This document shows positions 12,969-25,842 of a stretch of DNA of 64,000 nucleotides, one piece after another; positions within the stretch are counted from its first letter, which is position 1; each line of letters begins with the position of its first letter. A program made the position numbers and the translations under genes. This DNA is from Spisula solida (Eukaryota > Mollusca > Bivalvia > Venerida > Mactridae): the NCBI GenBank assembly GCA_947247005.1, contig OX365948.1, positions 5,084,001-5,148,000 of the forward strand, written 5' to 3'. A model generated the notes under the pieces. The model was given only the letters and a program-made list of their open reading frames with translations, searched no databases and was not told the origin of the DNA.

Positions 12969-13955
12969 GATGGCGTTTACACAGAAGCCTTATCAATGTC
13001 ATAGTGTCGTACAGGAACTGCATAATAAAGATTTAATTTAATAATGAAGGTATTATATGGTATTAAAGGTAATTCTATTCATTAACACTATCATACAGCG
13101 CGACTGATTATTTAATAAATAATATCAAATACAATTAGGTGATCATTCGGAAAATCAAACTAGAGATAATAAGTAATTAACGTAAAATACACTGACATTG
13201 CACTTGATGTCCGTTAGTGTATACGTCGTATATTAAACGAAACTTTGTTATATTCCACAGTTAACCAAAACGCCTTAAATATCTCACATTCACCTCTAAT
13301 TCAAGCGGGGAAAATGCCGTAATTTATAATGTCTGAATCTATCTCATCAACGAACGGAAATGAAATCTTGATTTGCAGTAGATACATGTAACAGAACGTT
13401 GATTATTGTGTAGACTAAACGTAGTAATCGTGGTATGATTATAATATACTCAAGGGTTAAAATCGCGGAGATATACTGATATCTGTTTGATGCAATTTTA
13501 TATGTCTCCAGTACCATATTTAAGATCCTTACATTTTAATAAATCTACACCAGGATTGTACTCATTATGTGCTATTTTTAGTCGAGACCAACTAACTTAT
13601 TTAGAAACATTAACTACACTTTTTAACAAGTTAATTTTCTTTTGATTATTTCTAATAATTTCTAATGATCACAATCGTTGATCGTATTGTAATGCCTATT
13701 GCATATATAGATTCAGAATATCATTACCAGTGCATCTCTAGCCTTGGTATCAGATTTAACAAACCTCTAAAGTGTATTTCTAGTATCGTAGTTTTCAGAC
13801 TGAGAGCCGAAAATAGTACTGACATAGCATTTTAATAATTTGATTGACTAGGAATATCGCATCTAGCTGATGCCTATTGTCATTGACAGGTTCTCCTGAT
13901 TGGCTAGTTGTCGTATCGGAAAAGTGGCATACTAGACCGAGCGATATGCATTCAT
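12969..13955. other. AT-rich DNA, nothing recognised
   Basis: No open frame of note, no tandem structure and no terminal repeats were found. The short frame at 13877-14071 runs into the R1 repeat and is not a gene. Confidence 0.5.
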
Positions 13956-13959
13956 TCTA

Positions 13960-14552
13960 CGCAGACGGTCATATATATTCAGCTTCAGCTGGGACATTTT
14001 ACGTAATTAATATAGGTCATCCGGCTAAGACTTTCAGCTTTGGTATAGCTGAAACTAGGTCATTCAGCTGAAACCATGCCTTTTAGCCTTTTAATATTGT
14101 TACTGAACTTTTGGGGCTTAAGGCAGCTAAAACTATATACTTTTACTGTTGTAACTAGGTCATTCAGCGTTGGCATTCCGGCTTTTGTTTGCTGAAACTA
14201 TTCCATTCAGCTTTTTAACAGTTGGGACTAGGGTGGATTAAATTCTTGTTCGGCAGTGAGTTGGGAACTTCTTTTTAGGATTTCTAACAGCTAAACTAGG
14301 CATTATAGTATTGGTCATTCAGCTAGGGCGATCAGTCTGTTGGTTGCTGAAACTAATAATTCATTATACTTTTCGACTGCTTGGAATTGGGCGGATCTTT
14401 GCTTGTTTACTAGTAGTTGGGCATTGTGCCTTGTATTTGTTTTATGTCTCCTGTGCTCGGTGGGTTCAGTTGGGCATAGTGCTTTGTGTGCTTACGTTTT
14501 GTGTGCTCGGCTGATTAATTTGAGTGCTACCTTCCCTGTCTGACTTGACATC
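13960..14552 (+). repeat. Dispersed repeat R1, long copy
   Basis: The 5' two thirds consist of irregular repeats of an AGCTGAAACTAGGTCATTCAGC-like motif (words GTCATTCAGC near 14049 and 14158, CATTCAGCT near 14205 and 14316) spaced about 45-110 bases. The 3' part has the constant block GTGCTCGGCTGATTAATTTG and ends at GTCTGACTTGACAT near 14550. Open frames at 14311-14514 and 14340-14543 only read through the repeat. The family lacks obvious terminal inverted repeats, a poly-A tail or tRNA boxes, so its class is unknown. Confidence 0.75.
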
Positions 14553-14554
14553 AC

Positions 14555-17035
14555 TGTGACACAACGTCTCAAACAGCAAGTCTGTATCGCAGTTTACTGG
14601 TCATGTAACGTGCATTTATATACGAAAAGTATATATAAGGACATGTATGCTTCCACTAGGCCAATAATATAATATAGACTCTGTCCTATACAGCTGTATC
14701 ATCCAACATAAAAGTAATACCGGTGGTAACACGTGTCCATTATTTAAAAACACTGCAAGTCTTGAACAGCTTTTCGTGAAAATCTATTACCACATACTTC
14801 CAACTGGTTATTGAAATTGGGAACACTGCAAACATTACTATTTACTTAAACTTCAAGCTGCTTTTCCTTTCAAACGATCAGATTATCGGTCATGTAAATC
14901 TACACTTAAGGGCGTTTCGAGAACTGCGACAAACTTACAAGTATTTGTTTATCGGATAATCTATTTATAAATCGTTATCCTGTTCATATTTTAAACTTAT
15001 AGCCTGATATAGACATTTCTGTTAATGTCTGTTACGTAATCGTCGACTAGTCTAAATGTTCTTGCATCTAACCGTCGTCATTTAAATATTGTAGTAAACA
15101 ATATTCTCAAACGCGATTGCATTTTCATATTCAGTGCGTATTTAATAGGCAGTGCCGTTTATAGTGCTCCTTATCATGTATTATGTTAACCTGTTTTGTA
15201 TGTATGTATGTACATACGTTATTACTGTTGCCGTTGACCATTTTATGTTTAAATTTGTAATGCTCATAGACTGTAAAGTCTTATCTATTGGAAAACAAAT
15301 ATGTGAATTACCAAGGGAATAATTGGTTGATGTAAAAGTATGCTTTCTTACATGCCAATGGATTGAAAAAACATGCCTCTACTGTTTTGACATGTTTATT
15401 AAATGGTCTTAGTATGGACATGTGGAAAGGTGAACACTTTTACCTACTTGTTAACAAAGCTGTCTCAAACATGAAGACAGACAGTTACATCATGGGTTAC
15501 TGAAAGCAGTATGAGATGCGCACTTTTTCCTACGCTGTAATATAACGTGTCTTTGAACCGAAGAAGAGTGACATTTCAGTTACATTTCTATTAAAAAGAT
15601 TAACTTATTTCCGAATATCCAATATAAAGAATCGATGTCTGTAAGATTTCGATTTCAGATTACAGTTCTCTTGACTATTATTACAGCACCAATCAGGCAT
15701 AACTAATGTCATTGCATTTTGTTTTCTCTAGTTTAATTTCAATATTACATAAAACTATTGAACATAATACTCAAAGTCTTACTTTGCATCATCATCAAAG
15801 TTTAACATGCGTTAATACGACGTTTCAGAATACATTAAAATTGGTCAAACCTCCGGAACATACGAATTAGTTTCTTCTTGACACAAACTAGGTTTTTTTC
15901 TTCCGAGTGATCTATTTATTGAACCTGTGCTATTCATATCGGCGATGATGAAAATAACAATAATAATATAACAATGTCAATGTCAATGGCATTACATGTA
16001 TGTGAAGCTATCGATAACAGTCTGAAATGTATGTAGTTTTCGTAATTACATTTTCTAAATGTGATTGTCGAATAAAATATCTATTTTCTTTATGTAAATG
16101 ATACAGAATTATATTGGTTATTAGTTATTTGTAAAACGTGCGCCCTACCAAAAAACACATCTCACTTTCGAACGTTTATGTTCATGATTTGTTCTTACTT
16201 ACCTTTTGAAATATTACCCCAGAATATTTAAATATCCAGATGCCAGTTCTCTCATTGCCAGAGCGTACGGAATACCCGCGAAATTGCGTATCTGCAGGAT
16301 ACAGAGTAAAATTTACAAATCCTATATTTGATGTTTTATGAACAGATTCGACATTGTACACGTATACATAATTGACGACTATTGATACTGTATATGCATG
16401 TACTTCGCTATTAGCTAATTAGCGTTAAAAGTGTAAATTAATTAGGAGAAAGTATAGCTGGCACAGATGAAAGAGGGTGATTAGCATTATACGATCTCAA
16501 TAGCACGAATTTATTAAATCAAAAACACATGCACGTATTTAAATATTATTATATTGTATATTGTACAAAATACCATACACGCAGGTATTTTATATTCTGA
16601 TAAAACTATGTTCCGGGTTAGTGTGCAGTTGTTCAACAGTTCAAATGTTCGGATGGAACATAATTTTATACATATACATATTTCGATTCGTTTATTCAAC
16701 ACACAACTCCAACCTTATTTTGTCATTAATAATGCGTTTTTCGGTCAATTGACATAAGCTGGCTTGAATTTATTGACATGCAATTTAATGTTCTCTGGCC
16801 ACAACGTGAAGTATAATTGACGTTCAATTAGTAGTTTTACAACTGAATGTAATGATGAGAGTATAGGATTCTGCTCTTGCTTAAACACTGAAAAATGAAA
16901 ACATGGGCCATTTTGTCATGAATGATGGTCTTGTCGGTCAAACGTCTTTACCACATGTCTCTTACATCTCCACAACCAAATAGTCTTATTGTGTTTGTGT
17001 GCTGATGTACCCGGACAAGTGTTGATGAAACGTTA
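14555..17035. other. AT-rich DNA, nothing recognised
   Basis: There is a short GTAT run near 15198-15214 and several short frames near 16514-16757 that overlap one another on opposite strands. No RNA, transposon end or conserved motif was found. Confidence 0.5.
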
Positions 17036-17592
17036 TTATATTAAGTCAGACATGCAAGGCAGCACTCAACTTAACCAGCCGAGCACAGAACACATTAAAA
17101 ACACACAAAGCACAATGCACTGAACAAGCAAAGATTCCCCAAAGTCCAAGCTGTCGAAAAGTATAATAAATTATAAGTATCTTCAACCAGCAGACTGATC
17201 GCCCTAGCTGAATGAGCATGTTTACACAGCAAAACGAATATAATGCCAAGTTTTAGCGGTCTGAAATCCTAAAACGAAGACATGCTTAACACACTGCCAA
17301 CATAGAAAATTAATCAACCCTAGTCCCAACTGTTAAAGAGCTATATGGAAAAGTTTCAGCAAACAAACTGCGAAATGCCTACGCTGAATGACCTAGTTAC
17401 AACAGTAAAACCGCTGAACTACATAGTTTTAGCTGTCTTAAGCCCCAAACGTTAAGTAACAGTATTAAAACGTTGAACGGCACGGTTTCAGCTGAATGAA
17501 CTAGTTTCAGCAAAAAAAACTGAAAGCCCTAACAGAATGACATAGTTTCAATACGTAAAATGTCAAGCTGAATGCCCAACCAAAACAAGTCG
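17036..17592 (-). repeat. Dispersed repeat R1, long copy, inverted
   Basis: This is the reverse complement of the same unit as 13960-14552, covering nearly its whole length. The constant block appears as CAACTTAACCAGCCGAGCAC near 17066, followed by the repeated GCTGAATGAC motifs toward 17590. The 3' end (ATATTAAGTCAGAC) is at 17036-17050. Together with the plus copy 2.5 kb upstream it forms a long inverted pair. Confidence 0.8.
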
Positions 17593-17689
17593 AGATATAC
17601 CTAAGTGAACAAGCCCTGTCTTGAGGGTAGCATCTTTTAATATATTAATCATGTCTTTATACAAGCTAAATTGTGTGTTTGTTAGATAA

Positions 17690-18052
17690 TGCATATTGAA
17701 CTAATACATACAATTACCTAAACTTTTAGAGTTACATCTGATACATCAGCATTTCAGTATAAGACGTAGACATACAAAACTTATGCTGACTGTGTAGTTA
17801 ATTATACCAACTTGTGTAGTTATCATTCATAATTGCAACCCTTTATGGTTAAGTTTGCACGAAATTCAATGTTCACAGTGTGTCATTCATTGCGTATAGA
17901 CGCATGCTTGAAATATTTTTCGGAGATATGGACGGTTCATTCTATGCGTGACTCTTGTGTAAATGACTAGGCACTGCCGCCTTTCAGTGTGGCTTTGTGT
18001 TGTCTATGCGCGCTACAGTACTTACCAATACGCCTACGCTTATATGATGCAT
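17690..18052. repeat. Segment related to 30090-30220
   Basis: The words ACATCAGCATTT and TGTGTAGTTAATTATACC correspond to ACATCAGTATTTAT and TCTGTAGTTAATTATATT near 30112 and 30155. Beyond the mariner-like element, similarity resumes at about 19360 (ATATATCATTCCTTGGAG) against 30248 (ATATATCATTTCTTGGAG). The 30.1-30.3 kb region therefore behaves as an empty site for the element at 18054-19351. Confidence 0.5.
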
Positions 18053-18053
18053 A

Positions 18054-19351
18054 CGAGGGTTGTTCAAATTGGAATGCAACTAAGCCCCAAAAAACCATCC
18101 TTGATAGATTTTAATCCCATAGCAGTATTCATTTCCGATATATATGCCAAGTTTTATTCAATTGTTCCATTTTAAATGCGATTTTGTTATCATTCCTTGG
18201 TATACTGTGCATATACTGGACATGAGCAAAACCGAGATCTGAACGCACCTGATATTTTTTTCCGACAGTGCAATTTAAGACTCGCTTGAAACAAATAGAA
18301 TCGCTAGATCACAAGAGGCAATGCTGGACAAATAAGGATGATCGAAAAGCCCAAGAAAAGTTACGCTTCTCAGAAAGTCGTGTTAATGGCTGCTGCAGTT
18401 GAAGGCCCATTGCTCTGCAATAGCATGCCATTCTTTAAAAACGTGGCTTGGCAGTGATTGTCGGAGTATTTCTTCAATATCTGAAGGAATTTACATTTGT
18501 TAAGCTTGGCATTTACCCATTTTTCATTTAATACAACAAAGCTACTAATAAAAACTTGGTTTATATCGAAAAAGGTGTACATTTCTACTGTCGCCCATGG
18601 TGCGTTTTGCAATGCATACTTTTGTTCTGTCTTTGCTGGCTCATATTTGTTCATGTATCTGTCGCATGAGTGACAAAATGAAACCTTGTCTTGTTTATGG
18701 TCATTACATTTGCAAACGATTAACTGCTTTATCTAGAAACTGGTTTTAACTATGTTTTGGACAGTTTGCAAGGGCATATGTGCTGGCGTCTCAAACCACA
18801 TAGGGGTATTCAAAGTACACTCCATTCTCATGTTCTCATTTTTGTAATATGCTTGATAACTATATAAATAGCTCCTAATGGTGTGCTATCACATTAAGCT
18901 ACTTGCCTATTTGTAAATACTTCACCAGTTTAAAAAAAATATTTGATTTTCGCAACCCTATTTTGGTATATTGCGGTATTAGGATGGCTTGCACGAGGTT
19001 CAATTCCAAATAAAATTACACCACTTTTACTTTTCTTAAACTATCAATTTAATGATTAATAGGACATTACATGACACCATATCACCTTACAAGTTAGTTT
19101 AAATATTGTATTTCTTCCGCATTTAGAATGATTCCTAAAATGAACCGAATTTGATTAGAAAAATGTGACATTTTCCCAATCATGTTTAAGCATTAGTATA
19201 CACGAGTAGACAGTGTTAATGGACCAATTGTTATAGCTACATTGAACGAATTTTAAAATGTGATGTATCAATTTAAGCTCACCATTTTTTAAATATTCAT
19301 TGACACAAGAAAGGTATAGCATCACTTGCATTCCAATTTAAACAACCCTCG
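18054..19351 (-). mobile_element. Mariner-like element B
   Basis: The inverted ends start CGAGGGTTGTTCAAATTGGA at 18054 and close with its complement at 19351. TA flanks both sides (18052-18053 and 19352-19353). At 1298 bp it has the length of a full mariner. It contains transposase remains on the minus strand (see the pseudogene entry). The related segment at 30.1-30.3 kb lacks it, supporting insertion after that duplication. Its ends share CGAGGGT-GTTCA with element A, so the two belong to related families. Confidence 0.85.
18200..18654 (-). pseudogene. Decayed mariner transposase, C-terminal part
   Basis: Reading the minus strand, the open part (18654-18370) ends in GMLLQSNGPSTAAA. This matches the mariner pattern around the second catalytic aspartate (usually LLxDNAxPHTA), with the aspartate apparently replaced by serine. 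Downstream, in a shifted frame, HPYLSSIASCDL corresponds to the family's HPPYSPDLAPSD block with the third aspartate retained. At least one frameshift separates the two blocks and further stops follow, so no active enzyme is made. The assignment rests on these two blocks and on the TIR context; the N-terminal DNA-binding part is not recognisable. Confidence 0.65.
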
Positions 19352-19353
19352 TA

Positions 19354-20050
19354 CATAATCCACTTTTTGATATATTTTCGAAGCAATATATCATTCCTTG
19401 GAGTACAGCTGACAGTTTTGTATGTGTACACTAATTTAATGTTAGCTTACTTCATAAAGTTCTGTATTGATGATGTATAGTTCAAGAAAACAAATCGCAT
19501 GAAATTCCCTGGTTTGGTTATTAAATTTAAAACGCATATATTTCCCTCTGAAGAAATAGAGGATTTCCTAACGTATATTTACTGTTCAACGAGTAGTTTA
19601 ATGCTATTATAGTCCTTAAAGTTTGCATAGGATTCTTCCAATAACTACTGCGGTATTGATAAGAAGTATAATCGCTATTAGCTTATTCCGTCTAGTTATC
19701 TAATGTTAATGATTAAGTTTAGCGTTTTCTATTCATGCAGCTCTTCGGAGATTGATAAATGTGACAATTTCTTAGCAATAAAGTCCTGCGTTTGTCTTAA
19801 TATCATTTGAAGTAATTGTCGACAAAACCTCAGCCTGAAGGATATATTTCACACATCCAGCAATTTTCTCTAAAGGAGAAAAAAGCAATCATAAAATAGA
19901 TATACGATGGCTATTTCTCAAACAATGAATCCGCGCTTTGCTACAATGGCTTAATTTTATAAAGTTTAACGTGAATGAAGAAAAATAACATTAGCTTCAT
20001 CTGACCGTTTTCCACTGCGTATTCTGTATTAAAAAGAAGGACTTTAGACA
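19354..20050. other. AT-rich DNA, partly duplicated elsewhere
   Basis: The first 100 bases relate to 30220-30320 as described for 17690. The remainder has no recognised content. Confidence 0.4.
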
Positions 20051-20104
20051 TAGCCTTTATTTGCCAGTCAGCTTTCTGCTGTAACATTGAGGCAAATGTG
20101 TACA

Positions 20105-20180
20105 CACAGCCGAATTTGAACCCGGGTCACAAGATTTGACGGCAAGCGCACCCACCACTGAGCTACGGAGGCCTACTGAT
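20105..20180 (-). mobile_element. tRNA-like SINE head
   Basis: On the minus strand, GCCTCCGTAGCTCAGTGG carries a good A box, and CCGGGTTCAAATTCGG about 35 bases later carries a good B box. Stem pairing is poor, so it is not a functional tRNA. The minus-strand sequence that follows (20105 down to about 20030) may be the SINE body, including AATAAAGG near 20057, but no tail or flanking duplication is clear. Confidence 0.6.
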
Positions 20181-21760
20181 CACTGGAAGTTTACTAGCGG
20201 TGATATTATTGTAGTTATCTATTAAATTCCCGTGGTTAATCGACATTCAAATTACACAACAATGTGTATTTACGACCCCACGAAACTTTACCAGTTTACC
20301 AAATTGTCTTGTTACATACATGAATGAGTTATAAAAATTCAACAAGAGCTACAACAGAAGATGATAAACACCTCGCATAACCCTTGACATATATCGTATT
20401 AGATATAGAACAGTGTGCCGTTTTTGTTTACATCAGACTAGTGGTTACAGGCGAACAGTACTTGTAAAATATCACTAAAAATGCAAAAAAACGAGCCAAT
20501 GACGATACCCACACCTTTGCTTGGTACCGATATATCTTTTGAAGCTTCGTTAAAATCCGACCAGTGTTTACTGAGAAAAGAATAGCACGAGCAGAATATT
20601 AATTGTAATCAATGCAACTGACTGTAGGTATGGACGGAAACGGACATATCGACTATGTAATTCGTATCTGAATAAAGGTATAGTGACTGACAACGAAGAA
20701 GGTATTGTTTCAATCTTTGGAGCACAACCAATTATGTTTCAGTACATTTGATAGAGGAGTCTAGAATACTGGTATTCATTTTGTGTTACGAATTCAATTA
20801 TCCACCAGTTCCATATATATTTACCAATCTCATATTTTAAAACCCAGATTACCACCAGTTTTCAAATTTCATTCAATTTAATCCACGTAGATTTTCCCGC
20901 TGGCGTACAAAAACATGCCTTCATCTCAATGCAGAAATGTGACAATGAGAAGGAAGGAGAAAATACAAAACTGATCTTCATTGATTACAAAATATACCCG
21001 CCTGTATACTGATCTAATAGATCTTTGTACGCTTAAAGGTTACATCGATTTAACGTAGAACACCACTTAACAATCACCATAATAATGAGCCACCTTACAA
21101 ATAAGAACATAATGTTAACGGTCACTTTATTGTCGATTTTTACTATTAAGCATCGATATAAAGACCACCATAAAATGATATATGCATCTATGTGCTGGTG
21201 TCTTATTACTTACTATATTTATCTGTAGATTCAGTCTTTCCTCAGGGATTCTTCTTTCTGGTGAGAGTTTTAGTCAACTGATTACTACCTCTAACAATGG
21301 TGTAGTATCGCATGTGAGGCTCACTTTATGTCTCAATACCAATTAGTATAGATCAGATATCAGTTCATGATATGATCTATATAATTCAAATCGCTACCAT
21401 AACACAGGCATGTTTCTCGTCAAATATCTTAACAACAATTCTTAGTGACGTGTTGTCTTGAGTTCGCTATGCTCTTCGATAGTTTGTTTTACAGTTAACA
21501 GTTTACAGTTTAATTGGTATAATCGGCATTTGAAATGCCTTTGACCATTTACATAATAAAAAAAAAAGATGGTCAAGACAAAATATATACATACATTTAC
21601 ATTACATACAGTGTAAGCATACACAGCATATCAAAAAAGCAGCTACATGTATATACATCGATGTTCTAGTCCGTTTATTTGTGCTGACGTGAGAACTAAT
21701 CTGCAGACAAGTAAATATATAATTAGAAGGTATGTTGGTACATCAAATTGGAAGTTATGT
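20181..21760. other. AT-rich DNA, nothing recognised
   Basis: Only short frames occur. Several perfect short TA-rich words are present. No transposon ends were found. Confidence 0.45.
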
Positions 21761-21761
21761 G

Positions 21762-22540
21762 TACAACAAATTTAGAATCAAGAATATATATTAAAATGGA
21801 TGACATGTAGATACATATCGTCGGTGACAATCATAAACCCCGTAAGACTATTTTTTCCAAAAATCGTGTAACTTCTGGATAAATGGCTGCATTTTCAGTG
21901 CATTGTATTTTCTTTAAAAATGGTGGGAATATCAGTTCTATTTGTGTCAATATGCTCATGAATTAAAAGTAGTCCATCCATCAGGTCAAGATTTTACTTA
22001 AAATGTTCTTGTCGGAAAGCCCGTTACTACAAAACACACAAACCCAGCCTCATTCCTGTTTACATATCGACGTAACGTGAAAAGTTGCGACCCATTGATT
22101 TTGGAGCTTAGAAACAAAGTTATATGAACAAAATGCAGTTATTGAGTAATACATTTTGAGAAACGGAAATGACGTTACTATAAAAAATCACATCATCATT
22201 GGCCAATCACGATGGTGAAATGTCGTAACTACCGTTGCTGTGCTGGATTTATCGCATCCCTATCAAACTTTTAATGGTTGTTTCCTAACATATTTCTATC
22301 GTTATTGGTGAAAGAACAGCATTTCCCATCGTTTATATTTATCACAAAACAGTTTTTTCCGTCTCCTGAAAAGTTGTGATTTTGTAGTTACTGGGTTTAT
22401 GATTGTCACCGACGATATACAACATCTTTAGAATCAAGAATATATATTAACATGGATGGCATGTAGATACATTTACAACAAATTTAGAACCAAGAATATC
22501 TTTTAAATTGGATGGCATGTAGATACATATACAATGGGAC
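21762..22540. repeat. Short tandem array split by a MITE
   Basis: Units with TTTAGAATCAAGAATATATA and ending GGCATGTAGATACAT occur at about 21765-21815, 22427-22472 and 22480-22535 (unit about 50-57 bases). The first unit is separated from the other two by the MITE at 21818-22415. Removing the MITE places three units nearly end to end. Confidence 0.75.
21818..22415. mobile_element. 598-bp MITE, TA-flanked
   Basis: Perfect 23-bp terminal inverted repeats begin TCGTCGGTGACAATCATAAA at 21818, with the complement ending at 22415, and TA lies on both sides (21816-21817 and 22416-22417). No open frame is inside. TA target choice is consistent with a non-autonomous Tc1/mariner-superfamily element. 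It interrupts a tandem array, so it is younger than that array. Confidence 0.88.
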
Positions 22541-24563
22541 AAAAAATCGAGACACACTATATTAGACAATACATAATAACATAGTTGTACCAGGAAAGGC
22601 ATCTCGAAAGGTTATAAACAGCTTAGGTTGTGATTATTGTATGGATTCGCTGATATCATGCCGAACACAAAATGTGTAAATATTATATGCACAACGTTGT
22701 TTGTTATTTAGTTGGCTGCATTCTTTTACACAAAAACTAGTAGCATCGATGAAGAGTACAAGAGGGATGTCCGGAAAGTTGGAGAATGGATTCATATTAA
22801 CCAAACCACTGAGAGGGTATATTTGAAAGTTCCCCAGCTGATATATCAGTCTCATAAAGACTATTCGTGAAAGTATCATTAAGATACTACGAAGGGAACA
22901 AGTATCACACTCATGACAGTAGGTGCAGGTAACAACTAACGGAGCACTTCGTACACGCACGACGTCATGAACGCATTTAAGAGGTTATCAGAAGTGTAAC
23001 CTTTACCTCCGTAGAGAGCAGTCTGGAAACCCATCAGACTCTAACCTTTGATAAATTATGACGGTATTTCATGATATTATGTGCAGCTGTCTGTTTTCGC
23101 AGAAACGTGTCACAAACCCGTATGCATTACCGTAACGGTTTTCAGTCGTTGTCCAAATCTTCATGTCTGTCACTTAAAGTTCGAAGCTGGTGAAATAACA
23201 TTGCGTTTACACATAACAAGTTTTATTTATTCCTCGCCAGAAAGATCAAAGTGTGGTTTAAATGTCTGTAGGAGTCATATTGGTGCGCACAATTTTTTTA
23301 TCACCGCGCGCTGCTCTTCGCGTGACGTCAACGTTTGTTTTCAAGCATGCTATCCTCTTCCGTCGACAATTACAAACTTGTTTACCATAAGAAAACAGTT
23401 AAATTTGAGCAGAGATGTAGCATATGTCATTTTGATTCCTCGACGTTTAACTGTACATTTTAGTGCCAAATGTTGAATTGGCGAGTTATTTATAATTTGT
23501 GAAACACGTCAATTTTGAGATAGAAACAGTTTCAAAACTTTCCCGACAACTATCGCATATGATCAGAACACGAAAATCTAACAACTAGTTTTATGCAGAT
23601 AAAAACATACCGTATATAATCACGGTTTTGTTTTGTTATGTTGAGGCTAATGCATGTTTTAGACCGAGTACTTTCATGCACGTCTTGAACGTCTCTGATA
23701 CTTAATTAAGATAATTAAGATGCAACGTTGTTTAATTGAATATAATTTCAACAGCTGTGCATGTAAATTGTCTGACACTAATACAATGTCACAACTTCAA
23801 TAACCCCGAAGTGTTTATCCTTGATATGATAATCATGCTCGTATAAATCATCCCGCATTTATAACGGTTTTTAAACTTGACTAGAAACCGAGAGTGAAAA
23901 CGAAATTGTCTCCGTCTGGCATATATTACATTCTGTCATATCACTGTGCTTGAACAGCATTACGACTGTTTGTGTTAGCGTCATTAGTCACATGTCTTCG
24001 GGGAATGAACGACTTGATTCAATAATGGAACGTCATCATCTGAACTAATCATTCATCACCTACATGACCTTGTACTTTTCCGTAAAATAAAACATTCGAC
24101 ATTTACGGGACTACAGTAAAAAACGAAGTACTGTACGACAGATGCATGTTCGTCCAATACAACATCACTTCATAAAAATGTCAATCGGGTTTTTAATAAA
24201 CCAACTGCTTAAAGCAGATAGTTGCTAGATTCCGGTAATCACAAACATAAGTTTATTTGTATGTATGAGATACGCGACTTTACATTATTCAATATGCCTT
24301 ATAATAATTATAAACTGACTAATCATTTATGAAGTGAACGAACGAAATCCTTTACGTGTACACACAAATGTGTGAAATCGTGATTGGTTCAATGTCGGCA
24401 TAAAGACCTTATGAGCGTTATTCCCGTGACTAACAATATAGTCGCACTGTACGCAATTTTTTATTTATATATCTATTCCCCTGCTATCCGTCGTCTGGTA
24501 ACTTTGTCATTATTGTTTGTAATTGTAATACAAATATTACTCACTAGTTATCAACGAAGCAAT
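22541..24563. other. AT-rich DNA with two modest open frames
   Basis: Frames at 22634-22960 (minus, 108 codons) and 23081-23476 (plus, 131 codons) are the longest non-transposon frames here. They are cysteine-rich and compositionally mixed, with no recognised domain, repeated motif or splice context, and no counterpart elsewhere in the window. I treat them as chance frames. The second is the less unlikely of the two because it lies in slightly GC-richer DNA. Confidence 0.35.
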
Positions 24564-24946
24564 CGTCACTTTCGTGACCTATGTGTTATCGAGGCGGGTT
24601 TCACTTTCGTGACCTATGTGTTATCGAGGTTGGTTTCACTTTCGTGACATATGTGTTATCAAGGCGGGTTTCACTTTCGTGACCTATGTGTTATCGAGGC
24701 GGGTTTCACTTGTGTGACCTATGTGTTATCGAGGCGGGTGACCTATGTGTTATCGAGGCGGGTTTCACTTTCATGACCTATGGGTTATCGAGGTTGGTTT
24801 CACTTTCGTGACCTATGTGTTATCGAGGCGGGTTTCACTTTCATGACCTATGTGTTATCGAGGCGGGTTTCACTTCCGTGACCTATGTGTTATCGAGGCG
24901 GGTTTCACTTCCGTGACCTATGTGTTATCAAGGCGGGTTTCACTCA
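24564..24946. repeat. 35-bp tandem array, about 11 units
   Basis: Units contain TTTCGTGACCTATGTGTTAT and CGAGGCGGGTTTCAC with a 35-base period (CACT at 24567 and 24602). One unit is truncated near 24735, and variants include GAGGTTGG and CACTTCCGTG. The related duplicated segment has a single unexpanded sequence, CAATCGTCACTTTCGTGAG at about 30597, so the array apparently grew in only one copy after duplication. Confidence 0.95.
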
Positions 24947-25842
24947 TTGTTTATGACTGTGCAGACATCTATTTTCCAAATCGGTTCTATGAGAGACAAA
25001 TCTTAATAGCATAATTATTCCATCATTATTGTCTTTTATGTTTACAGCCGTTAGAAGCCATTCGTTTCTTCCCTACCTTATCTTTTACCAATTGACAAGA
25101 TGGAAAGTATGAATATAATCTTATTTTATTTGCAATGTAGAGAAATATGTTATATTGCAAACCGCTGAACGCGAGACATATTTGATGTACTATGACCAAC
25201 GATGAATGCAGCACCCCGGTGAAAGTGCAGCAATATGTATGACCTATCAGAATATCTCATGGTCATGTCATTTGTTGTTCGCTTTCATAGAAAATAATGC
25301 GTTTATAAATGATATATCAAAAAGCAATGTTTCATAACAACATGGCGTGCATAATTCGTATTTTGAAAACTAATCATTGTTGTATGCACGATTTAATGTT
25401 TGAAACAGTCAGAAAAAGAGCAATATTATTCCATAAACCTAAAAAACGACGACATCTATGAATGATAAATGATATTTCACGTAACATCTGCTATATGAAG
25501 GACATTCCCATATTCAGATTACCCAATTTATATGACATGGACATCCCCTTGGCAGTATATTTCATTTCCCCCATACAATTGATAAGATGACAAAATAATT
25601 GGAATTTGTGAGTGCGGAATAATGTGTGGGTTAAACGGAACACCGTAATTACTTAATCACCAATTGTGTGGAGGCAAGCAACTCCCAACAGTAGCTTATC
25701 AAAAATATACACGGACTGCAATTGGTAGTACAAACCAAGAGGTATTATTCTCAAAGGTCTAAACTGCCATCCTAATTGTGTAACTTTATTTATTTTATAT
25801 TGCATTTACTCTAATTAAGAAATAAAAATCTGTTCGCGTTTA

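Noticed and set aside
14311..14543. Hydrophobic cysteine-rich small proteins
   Set aside because: Both overlapping frames are readings of repeat R1, and similar peptides appear wherever R1 is present.
24564..24946. CRISPR-like array
   Set aside because: Units are directly contiguous 35-bp tandem repeats without distinct spacers, in an animal-type genome.
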